Source: Diadophis punctatus similis (Eukaryota > Chordata > Lepidosauria > Squamata > Dipsadidae). From it: DNA of 64,000 bases. A program made the translations under genes and the position numbers. This document shows, one piece after another, positions 11,181-23,404 of the stretch (positions within the stretch are counted from its first letter, which is position 1; every line of letters starts with the position of its first letter). The notes under the pieces are model-generated. The model had not been told where the DNA came from and searched no databases. It was given only the letters and a program-made list of their open reading frames with translations. The stretch lies in the NCBI GenBank assembly GCA_023053685.1, contig JALIGW010000002.1, positions 48,476,778 to 48,540,777 of the forward strand, read 5' to 3'.

Positions 11181-12933
11181 GAGAAAGATCTGAAGAAATA
11201 TGATTCAGTATCTATCTCCAGTTATTTTTATCAATTCCTCTTGTAAACATACAATGACAACAGCAATTAACTGAGCCTTTGAAGCCTTACTTATTTTCCT
11301 CCTTCTTTCATATTCTTAGATATGGATGGGCAGGCAGACATGGCCAATATATTGTATTTCATCAGTTATTATCACTTTCTTTTTCTCTGAACGTCCTCTA
11401 TTTTCAAAATGGAGTTAATGGGAGTGACTTCATCAAATGGCATTCCATCACATAAAGGGCCACTACCCTTCATCAGTTCACTGCAGTACAGAGACGGAGA
11501 CAATGACTATAATTGCTTTCAGGTAGCAACAAAACTGTCATTTTGAACAATTGAAGTTCACCAGAGCATTTACCTCAGACGAGATGAATCATGAGTTTCA
11601 GTTATGCATTACAATCTGCAGCCTCAAATAATCCTGTCTAGATTTATACATTTATTTTCTGGTGAAAAGCATAATTTAAAATGAAGAGTATGATTAGTGG
11701 TTTATCTACACACTCGATTGCTTTCAGGATGCCTTTTTGATTTCAAGCTTCAGGATAAGGACGGCCACATTACCATATCTTTGTAAGCTGCTTGATATAG
11801 AACGGTATTAAATAAATAGATGACTCACACACACAAACACACACACACAGATGCGCACACATGCAAAGTACTGGGATAGTTAGAGAGAAATATGGTATTA
11901 ATCCTATATATGATGACTTGGAAATAAGCTTTGCTGGCTTTGCAGAAATAGTCAATTGTGCTGAACAGGCTCATTTGTATTGCTTCTGGAATTTTGCTAC
12001 CAAAAATGGATGTTTAAAAAGTTATTTGGGGCTGCATAGTTTTGACCCCAGCCCACTCCCCATTTATTTCTTAAAATAAATGTGTTATACCTCTGGGCAC
12101 ATTTTAAAATAATGATTATTTGAAGAAAGAAAGAAAATATAACATTTAATCTGTTAATAGAACTTTAGAAGACAAATATTATATTATGATAAATATTATA
12201 ATATTATGGTATTATAACTTTAGAAGAAAAATAGGAAATATATATACCATAGTGTAGTACAAGCAGATTTAATTTTTAAATATTTTTACAGTAAAGACTG
12301 TTAGCAGTGGGATGCTTATTCAGACACAGAATCAAGATAAATTCTTTCAACCAATAAATAATTAATGTAGGTATATGTTTTTTAATTCTAATTGTAATAA
12401 TTTCTAATAGTAAAATTATAAAGATTCATCCTCTTGTTAGTTTCCACAGTTAGCATACAGTTCAATAAAGCTCTAAGGCAGACCCAGTGAGTTTTTCAAA
12501 ACAATATGTGACATAAATTGTCTTTAACTTGGAGCCATTAAAATCCAGGGTCATATCATATAGACCAGCAGTTCCATTTCTGGATCCACTGAGACTGTCT
12601 CAATTTCTACCTCTGAAAGATTTCACAAATATATTTTACTTAAAAACAAACATGCAAAGCTAAAAGGTCCAGAAACGTTAGGCCTCCCCACCACCAAGGC
12701 ATCACAGCATCGCTAACTATTGTGGCCTTAAGAGTCAAAGATGTTCTTTTACCATGTAACACTTGACATAAAACAAGTTTCTAAGCATTGTCATCGTGTG
12801 GGCACTTAACCAGTAAATATGAATGGGATTATTGCTTTAATAAATATATTACAGTTAACTATTTGAGGAGCTACCAATATTACATCAGCGTATGCTTCTT
12901 TCTGGTTCCAAAGGCTCAGAAGATGCCACAATA
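11181..12933. other. Unique intergenic sequence with a short (CA)n
   Basis: Contains a short interrupted (CA)n at 11825-11862 and an ATTATA-rich patch near 12180-12215. No gene or transposon end recognised. Confidence 0.5.
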
Positions 12934-12935
12934 TA

Positions 12936-13070
12936 CCCTGTTTCCCCCAAAATAAGACATCCCCTGATAATAAGCCCAATCGGGCTTTTGAGTGCATGGC
13001 AATAAGGCCAAGCGCTTATTTCAGGGTTCAAAAAAATATAAGACAGGGTCTTATTTTTGGGGAAACATGG
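12936..13070. mobile_element. Small TA-flanked MITE (GAAAATAAGACA family)
   Basis: A 135-bp element between two TA dinucleotides. The left end is CCCTGTTTCCCCCAAAATAA and the right end is its near-complement, TTATTTTTGGGGAAACATGG. TA duplication and termini fit a Tc1/mariner-type MITE. The same terminal motif opens the large element at 63236. Confidence 0.8.
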
Positions 13071-13072
13071 TA

Positions 13073-15792
13073 CTGTAATTAGAACTATCAGATCAAGGCT
13101 GGGAAAATCCAGATAACTACTAAATGGTCCCAAATGGAGTTTTCTGTATCTCTTAGTTGCCATCTAATGATTATCTGGTAGCATCTTGTGAGGCTTCAGA
13201 TCCAGAAAAAATGTTCATGGATAATGACTAATGGATAATATGAGGTCCTACATATTTTGACAACTTACTTTTTTTTTACTGCTGGCTATGCTAGCAGCAA
13301 CTGCTAGATGTTGGTATTTAACTGTTGGTATTTAACAGATTTTCCATCAATGACCATCAATATCTTTAAAAAGAACACAGCAAGTATAAATTTAGAGAAA
13401 ATAGGTCATTGTGTTGACTTTAGGTCAGTTTATTTTTCTTAAGCAGCTGTCCAGACCAAGAGTAGAAAAGAATTGTCTTATATCCTCTCCTAAACAACCT
13501 GCACCTCAAGGACATCACTGTAAAGAATGCATTAAAAAAGAAGCATCTTTTTCAAAAGTCTGTTATTGCATGTGGAACAGAGTACATCTATGCTTGTAGC
13601 AAATAGATTATAATTTTCCACTATGATGCTGTACAGAATTGTAAATTTCAGTTACCATACATTCAGATTGATAATTCTGTACTACAGTTTAATCCAATCA
13701 GATAGAAGAAATATCCAACCATAACGTTTCTTGTTAAGGGCCCTTTTGCTTGGAAGTTAGACCCATTACAAGATGAAGCATCTATTTAACACCTTTTTTT
13801 AAGAAAAAGGATTAAATTATAATGGTATGTGGGAAAAACCTAGGGAGACAGGGAGAAGAGATGCTGCCTAGGGAATGGTCAGATAAGAGGCAGCACAGCC
13901 TGCAGTCATATAATAGATGGAGCAAGAGACTCAGAAGTTATCCTCCATAAGTTCTTTGATGGTAAAAGTGAGGGTGGGAGACTTGTACTTTCAGACTTAC
14001 AAGATGTTGTGGATGTATCTTTACAATTAAACAGAAATAGTTTATATGGCCATGTTTCCTGTCTGCCATAGAGTATATTGATTCCTGTCTACATTAAACC
14101 ATATTCATTTAGTTCATAGTTAAAACTGGAAACATTCTGCACAATAAAACTAAATAAGAATAACTGAAAATGAAAACAGAGCCCCATCATCTTATAGCTG
14201 TGATGGACAAGAAGAAAAGAGAGGAGGAGGTTTGTGCCCGTAATAATAATGTTTTTCATTATATCCAAGTTGGGTATTATTATTCTTGTTGACCTATGGA
14301 GAATCTTGTAAGGAATAAAACAGTCTTTTTATGAAATATTGTATTAGTCATTGATAAGCAATGGATGCAGAATGACTAGGATGTGCTTTAGATACAAGTA
14401 TCAAGAATACATGGTATTTAATGTAACTAGTTATCTTTAAAAACATTTTCCCACCTTTTTCTCTTCCAAAATAGATGGGTCATTCTCCATCTTTAGGATG
14501 GAGATTTTTTTCCAAAAATTGAAAAAATCTCGAGCTAGTGATTAAATCCCTCATCTTCTACTATTACTGTTGTATTTATTTATCTGGGTATCACTCACAT
14601 GTATGGATTCCATGAATCATTGCAAAGAGAGTTTCTTGATATAATTCCTATTCCCCTGTCTCTCCACATATTATTTACTCCAGAAATTAGATCCTGACTT
14701 ATTTTACAGAAGCAAGCATGGAAAGTTTTTTTTGTTTGTTTGTTTAACCTCCTGGGGTTGGCTTATGAGAAAACATGTTACCAGTTTTCTCAATAGCAAA
14801 ATGGAAGCCTTCAGGCAAGGCAAGTCACACATTAAAGGAACTTTAACCAAGCCTGATGTCATATTCTTTCTCTGTTACTATTCATTGAAGCAACCTGATC
14901 TCATCATAGATACCAAGTGGGATAACAAAAATGTTGGTGTGTGTTGTTCTTCATGGATAAAAAGAGTTCAACATGTTCATGGCTCTTATCCAGATATGTA
15001 ATGAGATTACAAGGCAGCTGTTCATATTTTTCCAATCTGTCCCCAATGATCCAATTTTGTGACTGGCTCTTTTCTCACAGTCCTGTTTCTGCAAAGCCAC
15101 TTCCCATTTTGATACATTCTCATGTTCAGTCTTGTGTTACTCCCATCCAATTCTTAATTGCTTTCATTTTTCAAAACTAAGTTGCACACTTCATTATTTA
15201 CAATAAAGCAGAGCTGCATAACTTTTTCAGGCTGAAGGCTGCACTTGGATTTCATGGCCTCTGGGATGCCATTCATTATAAAAAAGTAATGAGTGGGACC
15301 AAGATTAAGATTAACTTTGATTTGATTTATATTTAAATTAAATTAAACTTTAATGGCACTAATACTATTAGTCTCCAGTCATGCATTTCCCCCTTTTCTT
15401 CCATTAAAAATTACATATTGGGAACCACATTTGTTAATTCAAGGATGTCTTGGGGTTTTCAGGTTGTGCAACTCTGCAGTAAAGAAAAAGAAATTTAAAA
15501 AGACAAAAATGGTTAGTGTTGTCTCGTCCTATCTTTTGCAGCAGTAAAAAAGGCCTTTTTATTTCGAATACTCTCTTTTATCACATGACAAGTTAGGGTA
15601 GTGGCAGCAAGACATTTCTCTCTTGTATCAGGGAGATTAAATCAACAATTACTAGCCTTGGTCTCTACTTCAAGCCTAAAGAAGAATTCCCCAGAACCAT
15701 GCCCTGAACATTGAAAAGGCTCATTCTTGACTCTCAATTGAGAAGATCCTAGAAGGCCCATGAGAATATCTCCCAAGCATTGTTTTTAGGAT
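13073..15792. other. Unique A+T-rich intergenic sequence
   Basis: Open frames at 13411, 14732 and 14941 have no recognised domain. A remnant of the CCATCTA repeat family (see 53145) lies at about 13100-13180. Confidence 0.5.
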
Positions 15793-15800
15793 GTTCCTAC

Positions 15801-18334
15801 CAGAGGTGGGTTCCTCCCGGTTCGGACCAGTTTGCCTGAACTGGTAGCAAGCCACTGGTGATGTCACTATGACATCACAGAACCAGATCGATCAGTGCCG
15901 GTCCGTGGATGCCGCCATCTTTTTTTGGGAAATTTTATTTATTTATTTAATTTTTCCCTGGGTTTTTTTCTTCTGCGCATGCGCAGAAGCTGAGTTTCCA
16001 GCACTGCGCATGCATCACCATCTTGTTTTTGGCTTTTTAATTTTTTTTATTTTTCGGCACTGCCCTGCCCACTCACTCACTCCTCACCACCTAAGCTGCC
16101 TTCCCAGTTCCCACATGGTGCCTGCCCTGCGCCCCAACTGAGCTGCCTCCTGCTGCCTTCAGGTAAGTCATGGTCGCACTAGCCCCCCCCCCCCCGCCCC
16201 ATTCCCGGAGCTTGCCGCGGGCCCCTCACCATCCCCACTGGGCTCGTGACTTTACCTTCCTCCCATGACTGATAGCAGAGGGGAAGGCATGCCAGCCCCC
16301 ATGAGGAACCGATGCTTGGAGCTTATTAAGGAGGAGGACCACCCCAGCCATGCGTTTTCAAGCCTGGGCTATTACAATAGCTTTTCACTCCAAGCAGCCC
16401 GGGCTTGAAAATGCATGGCTGGGGCCAAGGAGCGATCCTCCTCCTTAACAAGCTCCAAAATTGCTCCAAGTGTCAGTTCCTCATGGGCGCTGAAAGTACC
16501 AGCCTTCAACCTGGCTGTTTCTCTGTGTAAGTCCCATCCGGAAAGCCCAGCAGAGAATCCTGTTTCTCTCCAGTGCAGCGCTTTCCGGACTTACCAGGAC
16601 CCAAAGCGCAGTGCTGCGAAAGACTCTCTCTCTCTCTCTCCCAGCAGCGGAGTGGGGGAGAGAAAACAGGTCACTGGAGAACATGTGCAGGACTCCATCA
16701 TGTGCTCTCCAGGTCAGCGGCTGCTGCTTCTCCCCCTTGCTGCTTTTGCCTGGGAGAGAGAGTATTTTGCAGCACAGCACTTTGTGTAAGTCCCATCCAA
16801 AAAGCCTGCACTTTCCCAGGGCCCCGAGGGCCACCCCACCCCCCATGCCAGCTGTCGCCTTTTTCCCACTGCTGCCATCCCCCCACTGGGCTAGCACCTC
16901 CCAAAACATCCCCTGAGCCAGGGAGGCACTGTAGGGGCCCGCCGCCCATCAGCAGAGGCACTCTCCAGGACGGACGGGAGAGGGCTGAGTCCCCTGTCCC
17001 ATCCAGCCACCCAGCCCCTTGCTCGCTCTGCTCCAGAGTCAGAGCGCACCAAGCCATGCAGGGCAGGCAGCAAGTGTGCTGCCCAGAAAACTGGAAAAGC
17101 GTATCTGCACTTAGGCTTTGGCTGCGATCCCTTGTCATGGTTGGATCTGGAGCAGAGTGAGCAAGGGGCTGGGTGGCTCCTGCCGCGCTTTGGCACACGC
17201 ATCTCCTTGCAATGGTGCAGAGAGCACTCTGGTTCCCCGGCCACCCCTTCCCTGGACGGCTCAGTGTGCTCTGACTCAGAGTGAAGAGCCGCACAACCGA
17301 GCAGGTCGCATATCCGTGCAGCTCAGCAAGGTGAGGGCTGAATTTCATGCTTTGGGGAGGATGCCAAGAGTGGGATTAGGCTTCCCAGGAATCCGAGTCA
17401 CCCATGAGGACTTGAAACTTGAGCCAACAATCTCACTGGCCAGACCAGCCAGCCGGCCAAGGAGGTGGGCAGCTGAAAACAGTGTGGACGCACGGGCAAA
17501 GGCGGAGGGGGTGAGAGGGGTTGCAACACACAGGAGGCTCCCTGCAGTTCCTCAGCTCATCTGGGCTGCAGCTAAGTCTGCTGCCATGAGCCGGTTGAGG
17601 TAGCACAGGGCACGGCTGGGAGAGTGCTAACTTTGCCCTCCCCAAGTGCCAGACTCTGCCATTGCCATCGCCCCTGGCCTGCCCCACTTGCCCCCGGGTG
17701 GCTTCATGCTCATGCGGGATAGCATGAGCGTGGCTCTCCAGGAGCTCAGCAACAACAACGCTGAAAAGTTCTCCGGTCAGCTGGCGAGAAGAAAGCTGCT
17801 TTGTGCTTTCCCTCACTTGCCCTTCCTGGCTGAAAAGCCATGGCCAGTGGGCCGCGGAAACAGGGTCACCCTCTTGACTGGGGGCCTTGGCGTGTCCTCG
17901 GTGAAGCTCCCCCCGAGGTCCAGAGAGAAGCCTTTCTCCCGCATGCTCATCTCGCGGACAGGATCTGGCCGGCCCAGCTCAGCACGCCAGCAGGAGTGGG
18001 GTGCTCCAGCTGCAACCATGGGGAAGGCCCATCAGAAGTGAGAAGGGGCACTTTTCAGCCAGGAAGGGCAACGGAGGAAAAGCCAAGATGACCATCGCTA
18101 CCCCACGGCGTCCCAACCTGGATATGGGGCTGGAGCGTCAAAAAATTGTCAAAAAGTCCCAATTTTTTTGCCACCGTTTTGGTGGGCATGGCTTGGTGGG
18201 GGTCATGTAACTGAGCGTGCAAGAGTGACATCAAGTTGGCCATGCCCACTCAGTCACATGACCATCAAACCACACCAACAAAATAAGCCACGCCCACAGA
18301 ACCAGTAGTAAAAAAAATTTAGAACCCACCTCTG
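15801..18334 (+). mobile_element. 2.5-kb G+C-rich non-autonomous hAT transposon
   Basis: Inverted ends CAGAGGTGGGTTC and GAACCCACCTCTG lie between perfect 8-bp duplications GTTCCTAC (15793-15800 and 18335-18342). It is much richer in G+C than its flanks. I find no transposase frame; the long frames are overlapping and domain-free. It holds a perfect TGCGCATGCGCA at 15974-15985, a splice-donor-like AGGTAAGT at 16161-16168, a large internal inverted repeat (about 16291-16368 with 16395-16490) and another (17002-17036 with 17146-17182). The segment 17690-18040 reads in one phase without stops and could be captured host sequence, but I do not recognise it. Orientation is arbitrary, set by its short relative at 18992. 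Confidence 0.88.
16291..16490. repeat. Internal inverted repeat of the large hAT element
   Basis: The left arm (CCATGAGGAAC, CTTGGAGCTT, AAGGAGGAGGA, CCAGCCATGC, CAAGCCTGGGCT in order) is complemented by the right arm after a ~26-nt loop. Insertions and mismatches in the arms show it is not recent. Confidence 0.75.
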
Positions 18335-18342
18335 GTTCCTAC

Positions 18343-18983
18343 CATTAAGTAGAACAAAAGAATTGGCCAAAATACGGTACCAGTGGTACATCCTAAGCAG
18401 TTCAATTTAGTGAAGAGATCTTGGAATCCAGAGCTCTGGGTGTTATATTTTCTAATCTTGCTTTCTAAATTTGTTCACCATGTCTCCAGCAGACACCCTT
18501 GATCAGCCTTCTCCACTGGATTCCCATATATATTTTTTTCTTCTCTCTTCTCTCTTTTCCCTTTTTCAATTTTCTTTTGATTACCCACATCCTTTCCTCT
18601 GAAATTATTTCCTGCATTTATAGTGCTATGAGCAATTTTCAATTTGTTTGTGGATGTCATCCATAAGAAGAAAAAGTATTACTTGTCAGATACACTGACC
18701 TGAGCATAGAGAGAAAATATTTTGACATTTGGGAATAGAAGACTGCTGACACCTTGAATAGAAATTGTAGGTGAAGAAATGATCATTTTAGGTAGCTGCA
18801 TGAAACAGAAAATCTCTAGTGAAATGCAATTGTTCTTTATTTTTAAGCAAAGAAGATGTCATTCCAACTGAAGTAAAGCTTCTTCTGAAATTTATAAGGT
18901 AATTCTACATGCAAACATTTTTCTCTCTAGTGTGGAGCATCGTATTTCTTGTGAAGAAAAGACAACTGAAATTGAAATATATT
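18343..18983. other. Unique intergenic sequence between two related hAT elements
   Basis: A T/C-rich patch at 18530-18600; otherwise nothing recognised. Confidence 0.5.
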
Positions 18984-18991
18984 ATCATCAC

Positions 18992-19338
18992 CAGAGGTGG
19001 GTTCCTACCGGTTCTAATCGGTTCTTTAGAACTGTTAATAAATGAATGGTGATGTCACGAAGCCAGTTCTGTCAGTGCCGATCCGTGGGCGCCACCATCT
19101 TGTTTTTGGCTTCTGCGCATGAGCAGAAGCTAATTTTTGCTTCTGCGCATGTGCAGAAGCGAAGTTTTCGGCACTGCACATGTGGACGTGCACATGTGGC
19201 ACAGCCACGCGGCACGCAATGCGTGTGCAGCCACGTGGCACGCAATGCACAAGCAGCCACGTGGTGCACAATGCGCGTGCAGCCACACGGCGCAGGAGGA
19301 AGAGAACCGGCGGTGAGGTAAGTTAGAACCCACCCATG
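18992..19338 (+). mobile_element. 347-bp hAT MITE related to 15801-18334
   Basis: Ends CAGAGGTGGGTTC and GAACCCACCCATG; flanks ATCATCAC on both sides (18984-18991 and 19339-19346), a perfect 8-bp duplication. The left two thirds follow the large element (CCGGTTC, GATGTCAC, GTGCCGATCCGTGG, CACCATCTTG, CTTCTGCGCATG) up to AGGTAAGT at 19316-19323, after which the right end follows at once. It has its own internal 26-bp tandem repeat. It looks like an internal-deletion derivative of the larger family. Confidence 0.9.
19200..19292. repeat. 26-bp tandem repeat inside the hAT MITE
   Basis: About three and a half units beginning AGCCACG(C/T)GG, with GCAATGCG inside each. Units contain CACGTG (E-box) in two places. 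The copies differ at a few positions. Confidence 0.85.
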
Positions 19339-19346
19339 ATCATCAC

Positions 19347-20135
19347 CCAAAAAAGAACAAAAATACTGCAGATTTAAGTATAATACTCATGGACTAATGT
19401 CTAAGTCTAGTATCTAAATTTAGGGCCTAAATTTTTCCTGCTCATCAGTGCCTTGGGGGACACAAAAAATAATGGAATGCCTCTTCCCCCACTTTCTTCT
19501 TAGAACTTTGAAGCTCTCTAAAAATTTTCAAAATGCAATTTCATTAGGTAAGATTATAAAATCATAACCTCTCAGTTCAGAGTACCAGTATAAAACCACT
19601 GTTTTCTTTTGCTCTGCTAATATAAACGGCAAGCATTTTCCCCAGTAGTTTTCACAAATAAAACTAACAATGCTAGTTTTGATGTCTGTGATACAACTGT
19701 ATATAGAAGTTTTATGCACTCCAGAAAATAGGTATATATTTTTATTGCTTCCCGTGTGGTCCACATCGTCTCACAGAAAATAGTTTCAGCTCTGTCATTC
19801 TTCTTTCGAAGATTACTTTTCTGTTAACAGAAGTATCAGTGTGAGTCTCTCAAAGAATACTTCTTAAGACAGGCAATTCCTTCAGGCTCAGTGTTTCAGT
19901 GGGAGCTAGGATAAGCTAAGAAAGCAAAAATAGGCAACATAGCTCATCTTTCTTTTCCTGATTATTCAAGAGAGGAGGCAAATGAGTTCTGCATATAGGC
20001 TAGGAACTCTGCTGAGTGGTAACTGGATCTGAAACATATATTGTTCTCTGCTGAAAATGTCCAAAGTACCGGTGATTTCCTTAGAATCCCTGCCTTATGG
20101 GGCAGAGGAAGTGATGAAATCTTCCTTTCATTTTA
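19347..20135. other. Unique intergenic sequence
   Basis: No gene. An open frame at 19528-19764 on the minus strand has no recognised content. Confidence 0.5.
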
Positions 20136-20157
20136 TTTATTTATTTTATTTATTTAA

Positions 20158-20405
20158 GAGCTGAGGTGGCGCAGTGGTTAGAGGCAGTACTGCAGGCCAC
20201 TTTAGCTGACACTGATCCGCAGGTCAGTGGTTCAAATCTCACCGGCTCAAGGTTGACTCAGCCTTCCATCCTTCCGAGGTAGGTAAAATGAGGACCCAGA
20301 TTGTTGGAGGCAAATATACATTGCTTACTGGTGTAAACCGCTTAGAGAGTGCTTGCACTATGAGGCGGTATATAAATGTCACAAAATAAATAAATAAATA
20401 AATAA
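20158..20405 (+). mobile_element. tRNA-derived SINE, tail type 2
   Basis: Complete copy. The 5' head GAGCTGAGGTGGCGCAGTGG carries box A; box B is GGTTCAAATCTC. The body is shared with type 1, but the 3' end is different (TACTGGTGTAAACCGCTTAG, then GGCGGTATATAAATGTCAC and (AAAT)n). It abuts, tail to tail, the LINE end on the minus strand at 20406. Confidence 0.9.
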
Positions 20406-20935
20406 TTTATTTATTTATTTTTGTCAAGTACGTGTTGGTAATATACATAGATACAACATTGTTTATATACATAAGATGAGTATTGATAAGAGGGAACAAT
20501 AGGACAGGGACGGTAGGCACGCTGGTGCACTTATGCACGCCCCTTACTGACCTCTTAGGAATCGGGTGAGGTCAACAGTGGACAGTCTAAGGGTAAAGTT
20601 TTGGGGGTTTGGTGACGAAACCACAGAGTCAGGTAGTGAGTTCCAGGCATTTACCACTCTGTTGCTAAAGTCGTATTTTCTACAGTCAAGTTTGGAGCGG
20701 TTCACTTTGAGTTTGTATCTGTTATGTGCTCGTGTATTGTTGTGGTTGAAGCTGAAGTAGTCGTTGACAGGAAGGACGTTGTAGCGGATAATTTTATGAG
20801 CTACGTTTAGGTCGTGCCGAAGGCGACGTAGTTCTAAGCTACGTACACATACATCTTCTATCCTAAATGTCAGAAGTTTCCTGTGCTCTCTTCCTATAGA
20901 TATGGAATCTTGGGTAAGAGCATGACCTATGTTAT
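20406..20935 (-). pseudogene. Non-LTR retrotransposon 3' end with ORF2 C-terminus
   Basis: A long minus-strand frame (within 20544-21068) ends in a typical LINE C-terminal region: RRLRHDLN, then RKYDFSNRVVNAWNSLPDSV. The NxWNxLP motif is common in the C-terminal tails of several LINE clades (CR1/L2/I-like), so I leave the clade open. The frame is still open over at least 130 codons. The 3' untranslated part runs to a (AAATA)n tail at 20406-20425. Only the tail end is present, with no catalytic domain. Its TTGACAAAAATAAAT ending resembles the type-2 SINE tail. Confidence 0.72.
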
Positions 20936-21830
20936 TTGATCCTTGCAAGCAACAATCTATTAGAAAGAAGAAAACAGTATGCTGATCTATCAAGGCCACA
21001 ATCCAGTAAAAATTTACCCGAGAATTCTTATTGAACTCAGTGAAGCTTGTTTCTGAGTTGGTATGCACATGATTGCACTACGCAGGGCATTCTTGTGAAG
21101 CACATACATTGAATCAAGGCAGAACTCTAAAAAAAAAACCTGCCAGCATAATTTCCGTTATGTAATCATATTCCATAATGCCAGCAGATCTTGGCATTCT
21201 TTTTATTCACAGATTTCAAAATAATTCTTTTATAGAACAACATAAACCTGTGAAAATAAATGTCTCAGTTCATAGGGAATACCCCATTGTGCTCAATAAA
21301 GTGTTCCGGCCCATGTCTAATGGGTTCAAATAAAAAATTAAAGAAAAAAATAAAACCCACACAGATAATCACGCTACCCATAATATTCAATGAGTCATAA
21401 AGTTTAACCTAAAAAAAGGGCTTGTCCAATTTAAGCTCGGGAATGCTCACTGGATGACTTTATTGCTGGCTGTCTTATTTTTATCCACATTCCATAGAGA
21501 AAGAAAACAAAAGTGACTCTTTAATGACTCACATTGTGTCTAATTTTAAACAGCTGGTAGCAAATGCTTCTGCTTTATCCAACAATTGCCACAAAAATTA
21601 CTCATCTCTAGAACGTCTGGGAAAACCAGCCAATACATTCTACGCCAATGTACTAATTTCTGTACCATTTAGATATAAAGTAAAAACAATTTTTTAAAAA
21701 AATTCCACCAGAACATTGGTTTGGTTGAAGCCATGCCATTCTTCCCTTTGAATTCATTCTGGGTGCAGAGCCAGACTATTAATACCATCCACCGGTCCTT
21801 GAACTTGAAAAAAATAAACCTTGCATAAAT
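20936..21830. other. Unique intergenic sequence, possible conserved non-coding segment
   Basis: 21370-21640 is a low-repeat stretch with motifs such as ATTCAATGAGTCA, AATGACTCA and ACAGCTG, and reads like a vertebrate conserved non-coding element. That is an impression only. Confidence 0.35.
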
Positions 21831-22475
21831 TGATTGAATTGAATTCTTTATTGGCCAAATGTGATTGGACACACAAGGAATTTGTCTTTGGTGCATATGC
21901 TCTCAGGGTACATAAAAGAAAAGATACATTTGTCAAGAATCATGAGGTACAACACTTAATGATTGTCGTAGGGTTCAAATTTATATTAATACGATATTAA
22001 TATAAATCGTAAGGATACAAGCAACAAGTTACAGTCATACAGTCATAAGTGGGAGGAGATGGGTGATAGGAACAATGAGAAGACTAATAGTAATAGTAAT
22101 GTAGCCTTAGTGAATAGTTTGACAGTGGTGAGGGAATTATTTGTTTAGCAGAGTGATGGCGTTCGGGAAAAAACTGTTCTTGTGTCTTGTTGTTCTGGTG
22201 TGCAGTGCTCTATAGCATCGTTTTGAGGGTAGGAGTTGAAACAATTTATGTCCAGGATGCGAGGGATCTGTAAATATTTTCACAGCCCTCTTTTTGACTC
22301 GTGCAGTATACAGGTTCTCAATGGAAGGCAGGTTGGCAGTAATTGTTTTTTTCTGCAGTTCTGATTATCCTCTGAAGTCTGTGTCTGTCTTGTTGGGTTT
22401 CAGAACCAAACCAGACAGTTATAGAGGTGCAGATGACAGACTCAAGAATTCATTGAGTTATGAGCAATTCATATG
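21831..22475 (-). mobile_element. CR1-L3-type LINE 3' end
   Basis: Antisense copy of the same LINE family as 46112-48549. Shared blocks in order on the plus strand: TTCTTTATTGGCCAA, TGTGATTGGA, CACAAGGAATTTGTCTTTGG, TGCATATGCTCTCA, then the 3' untranslated region. The last ~200 bp of ORF2 follow, with the block for 'KRAVKIF..DPSHPGHKLFQLLPSK' recognisable in pieces, broken by substitutions. 5'-truncated. The tail shows only GAATTGAATT, not a long (AGAAT)n. Confidence 0.82.
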
Positions 22476-23157
22476 AGTTAAAAAATAACAATGTTGTTAT
22501 TTTAATGGCAGAGCTCCAGTCTACTTCAGTAATGAGGTCATTTATAGGACTGACCTTATGGTTTTAATGCAGAATAAGTTTAGAAAAGTAATGAAGGGTT
22601 TCTCCTGGCATTTTCTCCCATTCAACGAATATTACCTTCTTGCATGAAAAACAACTATCAGTTTTGCTCTTTGTTATCTGGTGGAACAGACAAGTATAGG
22701 CAGATGTTATGACTGGTGGGATAAGTTGCCTGACTTAGGAGTTGGATTGCAGAACTACTCTGTACTTGCAACCTGTGAGCAGTTAAGCCCATACCCAAAA
22801 ATAGCCCAGCTGATGGATCAGAGGATAAAGCAGGAAGGAACAACTGATAATAAGCAAGAGCCCCCATCGAGTACAAAGGAATAGCAGTGCTAGCAGTGGG
22901 CCAATACCTTGAAGAGTCCATTATAATGGACAAAATGATGCTGCCATCCTTGCAAATAGTGACATAAAAAATGAAACCGCTTGCTTGCATCAATAACAAA
23001 AATATATAATGTACTCATTGATGACAGAACTAGTAATATGTACCTAGCCAAACCAGCTTTCTTTCCTGAATTTAAATCATCTTTCTGGAATACAAGTCTT
23101 TCTAGAGCTCTGCTGAAAGAACAGGTCTAGCACTTGAAAAAGCTAACAAGCTGGATA
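22476..23157. other. Unique intergenic sequence
   Basis: No gene; a minus-strand frame at 22658-22999 has no recognised content. Confidence 0.45.
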
Positions 23158-23404
23158 TAGCAATAGCACTTAGCAATAGCAATAACACTTAGACTTATAT
23201 ACCGCTTCATAGTGCTTTACAGCCCTCTCTGTAGGGCTGTAAAGAGTTCAGCATATTGCCCCCAACAATCTGGGTCCTCATTTTACCGACCTCAGAAGGA
23301 TGGAAGGCTGAGTCAACCTTGAGCCTGGTGAGATTTGAACAGCTGAACTGCTGAACTAGCAGTAGCCTGCAGTGCTGCATTTAACCACTGCGCCACCTCG
23401 GCTC
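23158..23404 (-). mobile_element. tRNA-derived SINE, tail type 1
   Basis: Reverse-oriented. The 5' head ends at GGCTC (23404). The tail region on the plus strand shows AGCAATAGCA with an internal partial duplication (CACTTAGCAATAGCAATAACACTTAGAC). It has a local change near 23227-23240, where the usual GCGGTTTACAG is replaced by TGTAGGGCTGTAAAG. Confidence 0.88.

Noticed and set aside
16415..18250. Many overlapping 60-216-codon frames, considered as a gene
   Set aside because: All lie inside one hAT element with perfect target duplications; high G+C removes stops in every frame, and no transposase or other domain is visible.
20544..21068. 174-codon frame, considered as a host gene
   Set aside because: Its C-terminal part (ending WNSLPDSVV and beyond) is a LINE ORF2 tail, followed by a 3' untranslated region and A-rich tail.
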